NCBI RefSeq assembly: GCF_904528075.1
Contig: NZ_LR882035.1
Span: 248,001-312,000, forward strand
Direction: 5' to 3'
DNA: 64,000 nt
Source of the DNA: Agreia sp. COWG
Lineage (GTDB): Bacteria > Actinomycetota > Actinomycetes > Actinomycetales > Microbacteriaceae
A model generated the notes under the pieces. It was not told where the DNA came from and made no database searches. It saw only the letters and a list, made by a program, of their open reading frames with translations. Of the stretch, positions 1 to 7,543 are shown piece by piece. Each line of letters begins with the position of its first letter. Position 1 is the stretch's first letter. The position numbers and the translations under genes were made by a program.

Positions 1-95
1 TCGAGCGGCAAGGGCCTTTTGCCGCACATGCTCGATCGCTCCGTTGCCGAGATGAGGCTCGGCTGGCGCATGCCCCCGCGGCGTAGGCTGGCGGC

Positions 96-1145
96 ATGCA
101 TGGTGAATACAAGGTTCCTGGCGGAAAACTCGTCGTCGTCGACCTCGACGTGGTCGACGCGAAGATCGCGAACTTCCGCCTGGCAGGAGATTTCTTTCTC
201 GAGCCGGATGACGCGCTGCCGCTGATCAACGCCGCCGTCGAGGGACTGCCCGTCGAGAGCGACGCCGCCACGATCGCGGGCGCCGTCAGGGCCGCGCTGC
301 CCGAGGGTGCCCAGCTGCTCGGCTTCACCCCGGAATCCGTCGCCGTCGCTGTGCGCCGCTCGCTCGCCAAGGCGACCTCGTGGCGCGACTACGACTGGCA
401 GGTCATTCACTCCAAGGCCGTGCCGCCCGTCGAGCAGATGGCGCTCGACGAGGTGCTGGCCATCGAGGTGGGCGAGGGCCGCCGCCAGCCCACGATGCGC
501 ATCTGGGAGTGGGAGTCTCCCGCCGTCGTCATCGGCAGCTTCCAGTCGCTGAAGAACGAGGTCGACCTCGAGAACGCGGCGAAGTACGGCTTCGACGTGG
601 TGCGCCGCATCTCGGGAGGCGGTGCCATGTTCATGGAGGCCGGCTCGGTGATCACGTATTCCATCTATGTTCCCGCGGCTCTCGTGTCGGGCATGACGTT
701 CGCCGACTCGTACGCGTTTCTCGACGAGTGGGTCATCACCGCCCTCAAGTCGCTCGGCATCGACGCGCACTACGCGCCGCTGAACGACATCACGAGCCCC
801 ACGGGCAAGATCGGCGGGGCCGCGCAGAAGCGCCTCGGCAACGGGGCCGTCGTGCATCACGTCACCATGAGCTACGACATGGATGGCGAGAAGATGGTGC
901 AGGTGCTGCGCATCGGCCGAGAGAAGATGAGCGACAAGGGCACCAAGTCCGCGGCCAAGCGTGTCGACCCGCTGCGCAGCCAGACGGGCCTCACCCGAGC
1001 CGAGATCATCGACAAGATGATCGCGACGTTCACGGGCCTCTACGGCGCGACCGCCGGAGACATCACCGACGACGAGTACGCCAAGGCCGAGGAGCTCGTT
1101 CGAACCAAATTCAGCACGCCGGAGTGGATCGCGCGCGTTCCCTGA
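96..1145 (+). CDS. lplA: Lipoate-protein ligase A family protein
   Basis: Attaches lipoate to the E2/GcvH lipoyl domains of 2-oxoacid dehydrogenases and the glycine cleavage system in the cytosol. The 349-residue protein carries an N-terminal LplB/accessory-like domain (about residues 1-90) followed by the BPL/LplA catalytic domain. In the catalytic domain RRISGGGA (170-177) is the lipoate-loop signature and KIGGAAQ (238-244) holds the catalytic lysine. Having the accessory domain at the N-terminus differs from E. coli LplA, where it is C-terminal. TAGGCT at 84-89 lies exactly 6 bases before the ATG and no Shine-Dalgarno is visible, so a leaderless mRNA is likely. Family call is firm; octanoate versus lipoate preference cannot be read. 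Confidence 0.9.
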   Translation: MHGEYKVPGGKLVVVDLDVVDAKIANFRLAGDFFLEPDDALPLINAAVEGLPVESDAATIAGAVRAALPEGAQLLGFTPESVAVAVRRSLAKATSWRDYDWQVIHSKAVPPVEQMALDEVLAIEVGEGRRQPTMRIWEWESPAVVIGSFQSLKNEVDLENAAKYGFDVVRRISGGGAMFMEAGSVITYSIYVPAALVSGMTFADSYAFLDEWVITALKSLGIDAHYAPLNDITSPTGKIGGAAQKRLGNGAVVHHVTMSYDMDGEKMVQVLRIGREKMSDKGTKSAAKRVDPLRSQTGLTRAEIIDKMIATFTGLYGATAGDITDDEYAKAEELVRTKFSTPEWIARVP

Positions 1146-1146
1146 T

Positions 1147-1431
1147 CTAGCGCGTGGTGAGCGGCTTGTACTCGTCGTGCCGCTCGACGTAGGTCGCCAC
1201 GAACGGGCAGGCGGGGATGACGCGCAGCTCGCCCTCGGCCAGCTGGTCGAGCATGCCCTTCACCAGAGAGCCGCCGAGCCCGCTGCCCTGCCGAGATGGA
1301 TCGACCTCGGTGTGGGTGATGGCGATCGTGTTCTCCCTCAGCTCGTAGTCGGCCTGGCCGACCTGCTCGCCGTCGACCCACAGGGTGTAACGGTGGGCGT
1401 CGGGCTCGTGGCGTACTTCTCGGCTCTCCAT
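1147..1431 (-). CDS. Small GNAT-family N-acetyltransferase (YjdJ-like)
   Basis: A 94-residue minimal GNAT domain. The acetyl-CoA pyrophosphate-binding loop is RQGSGLGG at residues 47-54, followed by a helix and a C-terminal CPF..YV segment typical of the short YjdJ-type acetyltransferases. Substrate unknown. A longer reading frame extends upstream, but it runs through the divergent methyltransferase gene and has no family similarity. The ATG at 1431 sits 7 bases downstream of a minus-strand TATCGT (1444-1439), consistent with a leaderless start. It is convergent with the lipoate ligase (1-base gap) and divergent from the methyltransferase. Confidence 0.8.
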   Translation of the reverse strand: MESREVRHEPDAHRYTLWVDGEQVGQADYELRENTIAITHTEVDPSRQGSGLGGSLVKGMLDQLAEGELRVIPACPFVATYVERHDEYKPLTTR

Positions 1432-1474
1432 CCGGTACACGATACGCGCGGGCCATACCTGCCACAATTGCACA

Positions 1475-2383
1475 ATGCCCGCCGACCCGACTCCCGCGGA
1501 CATAGGCCCCGCGGACATAGGCCCCGCGGAAGCAGGTGCCGCGCACTCGAGGGTCATCCACGGCGACAACCTGTCTGTTCTCGCCGGGCTGCCCGACGCG
1601 GGCTTCACGGTGATCTACCTCGATCCGCCCTTCAATACCGGGCGAGTGCAGAAGCGCCAGTCGACGACATCCGTTCGCACTGTCGCCGGAACCGGAACGG
1701 TGACCGGCTTCAAAGGGCAAAGCTACGAGCGCATCAAGGGCGATCTGCTCGCCTACGACGATGCGTTCGAGAACTACTGGGAGTTTCTGGAGCCGCGGTT
1801 GGTCGAGGCGTGGCGGCTGCTCGCCGCCGACGGAACCCTGTATCTGCACCTCGACTACCGCGAGGCGCATTATGCCAAGGTGCTGCTCGATGCCCTGTTC
1901 GGGCGGGAGTCTTTTCTCAACGAGATCATCTGGGCCTACGACTACGGCGCCAAGACCAAGAGCCGCTGGCCGGCGAAGCACGACACGATCCTCGTCTACG
2001 TGAAAGACCCCAAGGGCTACTACTTCGACTCCACGACCGTGGATCGCGAGCCCTACATGGCACCGGGGCTCGTGACGCCCGAGAAGGTCGAGCGGGGCAA
2101 GCTGCCGACGGATGTCTGGTGGCACACGATCGTGTCACCGACCGGCAACGAGAAGACCGGCTATCCCACCCAGAAGCCGGAGGGCATCCTGCGCCGGATC
2201 GTGCAGGCCTCGAGCCGGCCGGGCGACTGGGTGCTGGATTTCTTCGCCGGCAGCGGCACGACCGGCGCCGTGGCACGAGCGCTCGGCCGCAACTTCGTTC
2301 TGGTCGATCAGAACCCCGAGGCGATCGAGGTGATGCGCGCTCGCCTGCCCGACGTGCCCATCGTCGTGGCCCCGGGGCTCTGA
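1475..2383 (+). CDS. Solitary site-specific DNA methyltransferase (N4/N6, beta-class order)
   Basis: A 302-residue amino-methyltransferase. The catalytic motif IV DPPF is at residues 50-53 and the AdoMet motif FAGSGTTG at 257-264, so motif IV precedes motif I as in beta-class m6A/m4C enzymes. The family methylates adenine or N4-cytosine in a specific DNA site. No restriction endonuclease or specificity subunit is adjacent, so it is probably an orphan, regulatory or housekeeping methylase. Residues 6-20 are encoded by a 15-base unit repeated in tandem (1493-1522) and look like a variable tail. CACAAT at 1463-1468 lies 6 bases before the ATG, suggesting a leaderless start. Confidence 0.85.
   Translation: MPADPTPADIGPADIGPAEAGAAHSRVIHGDNLSVLAGLPDAGFTVIYLDPPFNTGRVQKRQSTTSVRTVAGTGTVTGFKGQSYERIKGDLLAYDDAFENYWEFLEPRLVEAWRLLAADGTLYLHLDYREAHYAKVLLDALFGRESFLNEIIWAYDYGAKTKSRWPAKHDTILVYVKDPKGYYFDSTTVDREPYMAPGLVTPEKVERGKLPTDVWWHTIVSPTGNEKTGYPTQKPEGILRRIVQASSRPGDWVLDFFAGSGTTGAVARALGRNFVLVDQNPEAIEVMRARLPDVPIVVAPGL
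1493..1530 (+). repeat. In-frame 15-base tandem repeat in the methyltransferase N-terminus
   Basis: CCCGCGGACATAGGC occurs at 1493-1507 and again at 1508-1522, with the first 8 bases repeated a third time at 1523-1530. Each unit adds five residues (PADIG) to the start of the DNA methyltransferase. Copy changes by slippage would lengthen or shorten the tail without shifting the frame. Confidence 0.85.
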
Positions 2384-2425
2384 CGCGGAGCTTCCGCGGC
2401 GGAGCCCCGGGGCCACGCGCGTCGC

Positions 2426-3979
2426 CTAGTGCACCGGCATGGGCACGGCGTCGGTACTCGCCGGTCCGGATGTTGCTGCCGCGGCATCTGCGGCCGGAGC
2501 CGCATGACCCGACAGGGACAGGCCCTGGCCACGGCGGCGGAACAGCAGCGCAGCGACGATGGCGCCGACCGCGAAGAAGCCGGCGCCCCACCAATAGGCG
2601 GTCGCGTAGCTGTGCACCGCCGCGTTCGCCGCGACCTGCGCCGTGACGGGGGCGTTGTCGGCGAGGTACCCGGCGGCCGCGCTCGCGGCGAGGGTGTTCA
2701 GTAGCGCGACGCCGATCGAGCCGCCGACCTGCTGGCTCGTGTTGACCATGGCCGAGGCCACGCCGGCGAACTCGCGGTCGACACCGAGGGTGGCAGACTG
2801 CATCGACGCCGGCATGATCGAGCCCATGCCGAAGCCGAGCACCATCAGGGCGGGCAGCACGTTGGCCGCATAGCTGCTGTCGAGGTCGAGCCTGGTGAGC
2901 AGGATCATGCCGGTCATGGCCAGCAGCATGCCGAAGGGAACCATGATCTTCGGGCCGAAGCGCGGCACGAAGATGTTGGTCGACAGCTGCGCGGCCAGCA
3001 CCAGCATCGCGATCATGGGCAGGAACGACAGCCCGGTCTGGATGGGTGAGAAGCCCAGCGAGGCCTGCAGGTAGTAGGTGACGAAGAGGAAGATTCCGAA
3101 CATGCCGGCGCCCGCGATGAGCACCGATGCATAAGCCGCGCCGCGGTTGCGGTCGAGCACGATCGCAAGCGGAAGCAGCGGGTGCGTGGCCTTGCGCTGC
3201 CACAGCACGAAGATGACCAGCAGAACGCCGGCCGCGGCGAGCATGCCCCAGGTGAGGGGCGATCCCCAGCCATCGGTCTCGGCGTTGGCGAAGCCGTAGA
3301 CCAGTCCGAAGAGTCCGCCTGAGATGAGCACGGTACCCGGGATGTCGAGCTTCGGCCGTGGCCCCGTGCGCTTGGTCTCGTTGACATAGACCAGCGCGCC
3401 GATGACGCCGATCACGGCGATGAAGACGTTGATGTAGAGGTTCCAGCGCCAGTCGAACTTCTCGGTGAGATACCCGCCGAGAAGCAGGCCGACGGCGCCT
3501 CCGGCCCCGGCGATCGCACCGAAGATGCCGAACGCGCGGGCGCGTTCTTTGGGAATGGTGAACGTGGTGGTGAGCACGGCGAGTGCGGTGGGTGCCAGAA
3601 GCGCTCCGAAGACACCCTGTAGTGCTCGGGCGGCGACGAGGGTGCCGAAGCTGTCGGCGGCACCGCCGAGGGCGGAGGCCACCGCGAAGCCGACCAGCCC
3701 GATGATGAAGGTGCGCTTACGGCCGATGAGGTCGGAGAGGCGGCCGCCGAGCAGCAGCAGGCTGCCGAAGGCGAGGGAGTAGGCCGTGACGACCCACTGG
3801 CGATCTCCGTCGCTGAAGCCGAGGTCGGCCTGGGCGGCGGGAAGGGCGATGTTCACGACGGTCGAGTCGAGCACGACCATCAGCTGGGCCAAGGCGACGA
3901 CGGAGAGCGTCAGCCAGCGGCGGCGAGAGACCTTCGCGGCGTCTGCCTCAAGCGAAGGTGATGAGGAGGTCTGGGTCAT
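2426..3979 (-). CDS. DHA2-family (EmrB/QacA-like) drug:H+ antiporter
   Basis: A 517-residue, roughly 14-helix major facilitator of the DHA2 class. The motif-C-like region near the N-terminus (LDSTVVNIALP, about residues 38-48) and the loop 2-3 motif GGRLSDLIGRKR (about 77-88) are clear. Such proteins export cationic or hydrophobic drugs across the membrane using the proton gradient. It is divergent from a TetR regulator; the shared region carries a CGGAAC/GTTCCG palindrome and further CAGTTCC copies, so it is very probably repressed by that TetR protein. The ATG at 3979 follows a GGGGAG with almost no spacing, and TATATG lies 8 bases upstream, so leaderless initiation is possible. Substrate unknown. 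Confidence 0.88.
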   Translation of the reverse strand: MTQTSSSPSLEADAAKVSRRRWLTLSVVALAQLMVVLDSTVVNIALPAAQADLGFSDGDRQWVVTAYSLAFGSLLLLGGRLSDLIGRKRTFIIGLVGFAVASALGGAADSFGTLVAARALQGVFGALLAPTALAVLTTTFTIPKERARAFGIFGAIAGAGGAVGLLLGGYLTEKFDWRWNLYINVFIAVIGVIGALVYVNETKRTGPRPKLDIPGTVLISGGLFGLVYGFANAETDGWGSPLTWGMLAAAGVLLVIFVLWQRKATHPLLPLAIVLDRNRGAAYASVLIAGAGMFGIFLFVTYYLQASLGFSPIQTGLSFLPMIAMLVLAAQLSTNIFVPRFGPKIMVPFGMLLAMTGMILLTRLDLDSSYAANVLPALMVLGFGMGSIMPASMQSATLGVDREFAGVASAMVNTSQQVGGSIGVALLNTLAASAAAGYLADNAPVTAQVAANAAVHSYATAYWWGAGFFAVGAIVAALLFRRRGQGLSLSGHAAPAADAAAATSGPASTDAVPMPVH

Positions 3980-3993
3980 CTCCCCACCATATA

Positions 3994-4058
3994 CGGAACC
4001 AGGCAGTTCCGGATACGTTGAGTTTCGATTTTATCCAGTTCCGGATCTTAACAGTTCC
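3994..4058. promoter_or_regulatory. Predicted TetR operator cluster between exporter and regulator
   Basis: CAGTTCC occurs three times in the same orientation, at 4004-4010, 4036-4042 and 4052-4058, with start-to-start spacings of 32 and 16 bases. The first copy is half of an inverted repeat CGGAAC-N6-GTTCCG at 3994-4011, just upstream of the exporter start. The regulator's probable -10 (TAGTAT, 4067-4072) is beside the third copy. The layout fits a TetR dimer site plus auxiliary half-sites controlling both genes. Confidence 0.6.
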
Positions 4059-4113
4059 TGAATTGCTAGTATGGGGGTTCACGCGCGAAACGGAAACAAG
4101 GGAGATGGCCGCA

Positions 4114-4779
4114 ATGACGCAGCTCGATCCGACGACCACCGATGTGGCCACGAACGATGCCCTCGAGAGTGCAGACAGCCCCAAGCTCGGTCGCAAGCGC
4201 GACCACACCAAAGACCAGCAGATCCTCGATGCCGCCATCGAGGTTCTCGCCGAGACCGGTTTCGACGGTATGACGATCGACATGGTGGCCACTCGCGCCA
4301 AGGCCGGAAAGGCCACGGTCTATCGCCGCTGGGCCTCGAAGAACGAGCTGGTCATCGACGCCGTCGCCTGCATGAAGAAGGGTGATCTCGACACGCTGCA
4401 GATCCCCGACACCGGATCGCTGCGGGGCGATCTGGTGGCCATGATCCGCCCGCCGTCCATTCTCGATGCCGAGCGCAAGCTCAAGATCATGGCCGGGCTC
4501 GCATCGATGCTCTCGGCTGCGCCCGAGCTCGCCGATGCGGCCAACGAGGCCATCGTCGAGCCGCGCGCCCGCATCAACCGCATGCTGCTGCAGCGTGCGG
4601 TCGAGCGCGGAGAGATCTCGGGCGACGTCGATCTGCGACTCATCTCGCTGATCTCACCCTCGATGGTCGCCTACCGCACGCTCATTCTGCGTACGCCCGT
4701 CGACCGCGAATTCTTGATCTCGCTGATAGACCACATCATCCTGCCCGCGGTCGGGTTGGGCACACCGGCGGCGAGCTAG
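4114..4779 (+). CDS. TetR/AcrR-family transcriptional repressor
   Basis: A 221-residue regulator with the N-terminal TetR helix-turn-helix: KDQQILDAAIEVLAETGF followed by MTIDMVATRAKAGKATVYRRW, the recognition-helix signature. The C-terminal half is a TetR ligand/dimerisation domain. The start at 4114 is preferred over 4105 because AAGGGAG at 4098-4104 gives it a 9-base spacing, whereas the ATG at 4105 would touch the Shine-Dalgarno. It presumably represses the divergent DHA2 exporter and itself. Its stop shares the CTAG at 4776-4779 with the stop of the convergent LacI gene. Confidence 0.87.
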   Translation: MTQLDPTTTDVATNDALESADSPKLGRKRDHTKDQQILDAAIEVLAETGFDGMTIDMVATRAKAGKATVYRRWASKNELVIDAVACMKKGDLDTLQIPDTGSLRGDLVAMIRPPSILDAERKLKIMAGLASMLSAAPELADAANEAIVEPRARINRMLLQRAVERGEISGDVDLRLISLISPSMVAYRTLILRTPVDREFLISLIDHIILPAVGLGTPAAS

Positions 4780-5846
4780 CCGCCGGTCGACTGCCGCACC
4801 ACGAGGCTCGTGGGCATGATGGTGGCGCGCTCGATCCGTTCGCCCGCGATCAACCTCACGAGCGCCGCCGCCATTCCCGCGCCGAGTTCGAGTGAGGGCT
4901 GGTGCACCGTGGTGAGGGTCGGGGTGATCGCCCGGCCCAGCGGGTCGTCGTCGAAGCCGGCGACGGCGATGTCGCGCGGAATCGAGCGGGCGCGTTCGCG
5001 CAGCACGGGGTAGGCCCCGGTGGCCATCTGGTCGTTCGCGAAGAAGATCGCGTCGATGGCGGGGTCGCGCTCGAGGAGCCGGCCCGCGGCATCCGCCCCT
5101 GATTCCGGCGAGAAGCTGCCGATTTCGACCAGGTCGTCGTCGAGGCCCGCCGAGGCCATGGCCTCGCGCCAGCCCGTGAGCCTGTCGACGCCGGGCGGCA
5201 TGTCCTGGGGCCCGGCCACGGTGGCGATGCGTCTGCGGCCGAGCGAGATCAGGTGCTCGGTAGCGCTTCTGGCGGCGGCGACGTTGTCGACGTCGACGAA
5301 ATAGCTGTCGCCGAGCTCGGGTGTGATGGGGCGTCCGCCGAACACGATGGGCAGCTTCTGGCCGAGCTGCGTGTACGAGTGGTCGCCGGAGTGGTGCGAG
5401 ACCACGAGGGCGCCGTCGACGTTGCCGCCCAGAAGATAGCGCCGGGTCTTGTCGCTCGAGCTCTCCGATGCGATCAGCAGGTTGAGCGTGTAGTCGGTGT
5501 CGTTGAGAAAAACGGCGACGCCCTGAATGACGGCTGCGAAGAAGGGATCGCTGAACACCGTCGACGGCTGCTCGGGCACGATCAGCGCGATCACGTTGGT
5601 GCGCCGGCTGGCCAGCGAGCGGGCCGCGCGGTTCGGCACATAGTTGAGCTTCTCGATGGCGGCCTGCACGACGGAGACGACCTCGGGCGAGACCTGCGTC
5701 GACCCGTTGACCACGCGCGAGACGGTGGCTCGCGAGACGCCGGCGGCGTGGGCGACCATCTCGAGGGTGGGTGCCTGGGGTGCGGGGGTCGGATGCTGCG
5801 CTTCGGCTTCGGCCGAAAGCTCGGCCTCATCGTGGTCAATCGTCAT
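4776..5846 (-). CDS. LacI-family transcriptional regulator, probable beta-glucoside repressor
   Basis: A 356-residue LacI/GalR protein with a 35-residue Ala/Pro-rich leader. The HTH and hinge (EMVAHAAGVSRATVSRVVNG, then RAARSLASRRT) are followed by a periplasmic-binding-like sugar-sensing domain. The start ATG has an AGAAGGG Shine-Dalgarno. It lies directly downstream of the beta-glucosidase on the same strand. The glucosidase leader has a perfect 14-base LacI-type palindrome (7431-7444), so this is the natural repressor candidate. The inducer is probably a beta-glucoside or its sugar product (inference). Confidence 0.85.
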   Translation of the reverse strand: MTIDHDEAELSAEAEAQHPTPAPQAPTLEMVAHAAGVSRATVSRVVNGSTQVSPEVVSVVQAAIEKLNYVPNRAARSLASRRTNVIALIVPEQPSTVFSDPFFAAVIQGVAVFLNDTDYTLNLLIASESSSDKTRRYLLGGNVDGALVVSHHSGDHSYTQLGQKLPIVFGGRPITPELGDSYFVDVDNVAAARSATEHLISLGRRRIATVAGPQDMPPGVDRLTGWREAMASAGLDDDLVEIGSFSPESGADAAGRLLERDPAIDAIFFANDQMATGAYPVLRERARSIPRDIAVAGFDDDPLGRAITPTLTTVHQPSLELGAGMAAALVRLIAGERIERATIMPTSLVVRQSTGG

Positions 5847-5967
5847 GAACGGCGCCCTTCTGACGGCTGGAAGACCAGTCTAGAAGCGTCGAGAGCGCGA
5901 AGCTGTGTGCCGACGGCCCCGACGCTCGGCGTCTGACCGATTCGCTTCCGATGCCGTTCTGCGCGGG

Positions 5968-7401
5968 CTACTCCGGTGAGGCCTCGGGCCGCCCTGCGAA
6001 CACCGCCGCGTACGCCCGCGCGGAGTCCTTGACCGTGCGCTCCTGGGTCTCGTAGTCGACCCGCACGATGCCGAAGCGCTTGTCGTAGCCCCAGGCCCAC
6101 TCGAAGTTGTCGAGCAGTGACCAGACGAAGTAGCCACGAACGTCGGCGCCCTCGGCGATGGCCTCGGCGACGGCGGCCACGTGCGCCAGGATGAACGACG
6201 CGCGCTCGGGGTCGTGCACCGCGCCGTCTTCTGACACGACGTCGTCATAGGCGGCGCCGTTCTCGGTCATGTAGAGCGGCGGCAGGTTCGGGTACTCGCG
6301 GCCGAGTCGCACCAGCAGGTGACGCAGCCCGTCGGGGTGCACCTCCCAGTCCATGGCGGTACGCGGCAGCCCGCGGCTCGGGAACGTCAGGAACTCGCTG
6401 CCGACGAAGGGTGAACTCAGCTCGCGACCGGTCTCGACCAGGTGCGGATCGATCGCGCCCTCGCCCAGCGGGTGCCCGCTCACGACGTCGTCGTGATAGT
6501 GGTTCACGCCGAGAAAGTCGATGGGGGCCGCGATGGCCTCGAGGTCGCCGTCGCGCACGATCTCGTCGAGCCGGATGCCCGCGGCCGAGAGGTCGTCGGT
6601 CACGTCGTCGGGGTAGGCGCCGAGAAGCACGGGCTCGAGGAAGATGCGGTTCATCATGCCGTCGAGGCGGCGGGCGGCATCGACGTCGGCAGCATCCGCT
6701 GTATCGGCGGCGATGGCGTTCGTGAGATTGAAGGTGATGCCGAGGTTCTGCGCCCCGAGCTCGCGGAGCCGATTCACGGCGAGACCGTGGGCGAGGTGCT
6801 GGTGGTGCACTGCCTGGATGGCTGCGAGCGGCTCGCGGCGGCCCGGGGCGTGCACGCCGGCGCCGTAGCCGAGCAGCGAAGAGCAGAAGGGCTCGTTGAA
6901 TGTGGTCCAGTGCTCGACCCGGTCGCCCAGCACGGCGTACACGCCCTCGGCATAGTCGCGGAAACGGTAGGCGGTGTCGCGGTTCGCCCAGCCGCCGGTC
7001 TCTTCGACGGCCTGCGGCAGGTCCCAGTGGTAGAGCGTCAGCCAGGGCAGGATGCCGGCCCCCAGCAACTCGTCGACGAGGCGTGAGTAGAAGTCGAGCC
7101 CCCGTCGGTTGAACTCGCGGTCACCCGGCTTGATGCGTGCCCAGCTCGTCGAGAAGCGGTAGGAATCGAGGCCCAGGTCTTTCATGATCGCCACGTCGTC
7201 GGCGAAGCGGTGGTAGTGATCGACTGCTACCTCGGGGGTGTCGCCGTTGATCACGGCGTTGGGCACGCGGGCGAAAGCGTCCCAGATGGAGTCTTCTTTG
7301 CCGTCGTCGTGGGCGGCGCCCTCGATCTGCGCGGCGGCCGTGGCCGAGCCCCAGATGAAGCCGGGCGGGAATGACTCGAACGATGGGATGGCGAGCGACA
7401 T
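5968..7401 (-). CDS. Glycoside hydrolase family 1 beta-glucosidase
   Basis: A 477-residue cytosolic GH1 enzyme with no signal peptide. It hydrolyses beta-linked disaccharides or aryl-glycosides. The acid/base glutamate is in TFNEPF (about residue 167) and the nucleophile in the YMTENGAAYDD segment (about 379-389). The N-terminal FPPGFIWGSATAAAQIEGA is the GH1 signature with the substrate-binding Gln. Length fits full-length bacterial GH1 enzymes. Expression is probably controlled by the LacI protein that follows it, through the palindrome at 7431-7444. It forms a local sugar-utilisation pair rather than part of an ABC operon. Confidence 0.92.
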   Translation of the reverse strand: MSLAIPSFESFPPGFIWGSATAAAQIEGAAHDDGKEDSIWDAFARVPNAVINGDTPEVAVDHYHRFADDVAIMKDLGLDSYRFSTSWARIKPGDREFNRRGLDFYSRLVDELLGAGILPWLTLYHWDLPQAVEETGGWANRDTAYRFRDYAEGVYAVLGDRVEHWTTFNEPFCSSLLGYGAGVHAPGRREPLAAIQAVHHQHLAHGLAVNRLRELGAQNLGITFNLTNAIAADTADAADVDAARRLDGMMNRIFLEPVLLGAYPDDVTDDLSAAGIRLDEIVRDGDLEAIAAPIDFLGVNHYHDDVVSGHPLGEGAIDPHLVETGRELSSPFVGSEFLTFPSRGLPRTAMDWEVHPDGLRHLLVRLGREYPNLPPLYMTENGAAYDDVVSEDGAVHDPERASFILAHVAAVAEAIAEGADVRGYFVWSLLDNFEWAWGYDKRFGIVRVDYETQERTVKDSARAYAAVFAGRPEASPE

Positions 7402-7430
7402 GGGCTTGTGGGCTCCTCAGACTTGCGCGC

Positions 7431-7444
7431 AGAGAGCGCTCTCT
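7431..7444. promoter_or_regulatory. LacI-type operator upstream of beta-glucosidase
   Basis: AGAGAGCGCTCTCT is a perfect 14-base palindrome with the central CG typical of LacI-family operators. It lies 30 bases upstream of the GH1 start codon, in the leader or promoter region. The gene encoding the LacI protein is immediately downstream of the GH1 gene. Confidence 0.75.
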
Positions 7445-7468
7445 ACGCAATCTCACCACGGTAGGCGA

Positions 7469-7503
7469 CCGCTCCCGGAGGTGTCAAACCTCGACGGGAG
7501 CGG
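7469..7503. terminator. Strong stem-loop after the DHA2 exporter
   Basis: CCGCTCCCG (7469-7477) pairs with CGGGAGCGG (7495-7503), with an inner GAGGT/ACCTC stem. It lies about 40 bases past the stop of the exporter at 7544 and before the beta-glucosidase promoter. There is no T-tract, so termination would be atypical; it may instead protect the mRNA 3' end. Confidence 0.5.
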
Positions 7504-7543
7504 CCGTGCCGAAGGCCGCGCCTGAGGGTGCCGCCGGAGGCGC

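Noticed and set aside
1..35. Nested inverted repeat CGGCAA/TTGCCG inside TCGAGC/GCTCGA
   Set aside because: Too short and at the window edge; no upstream gene context to call a terminator.
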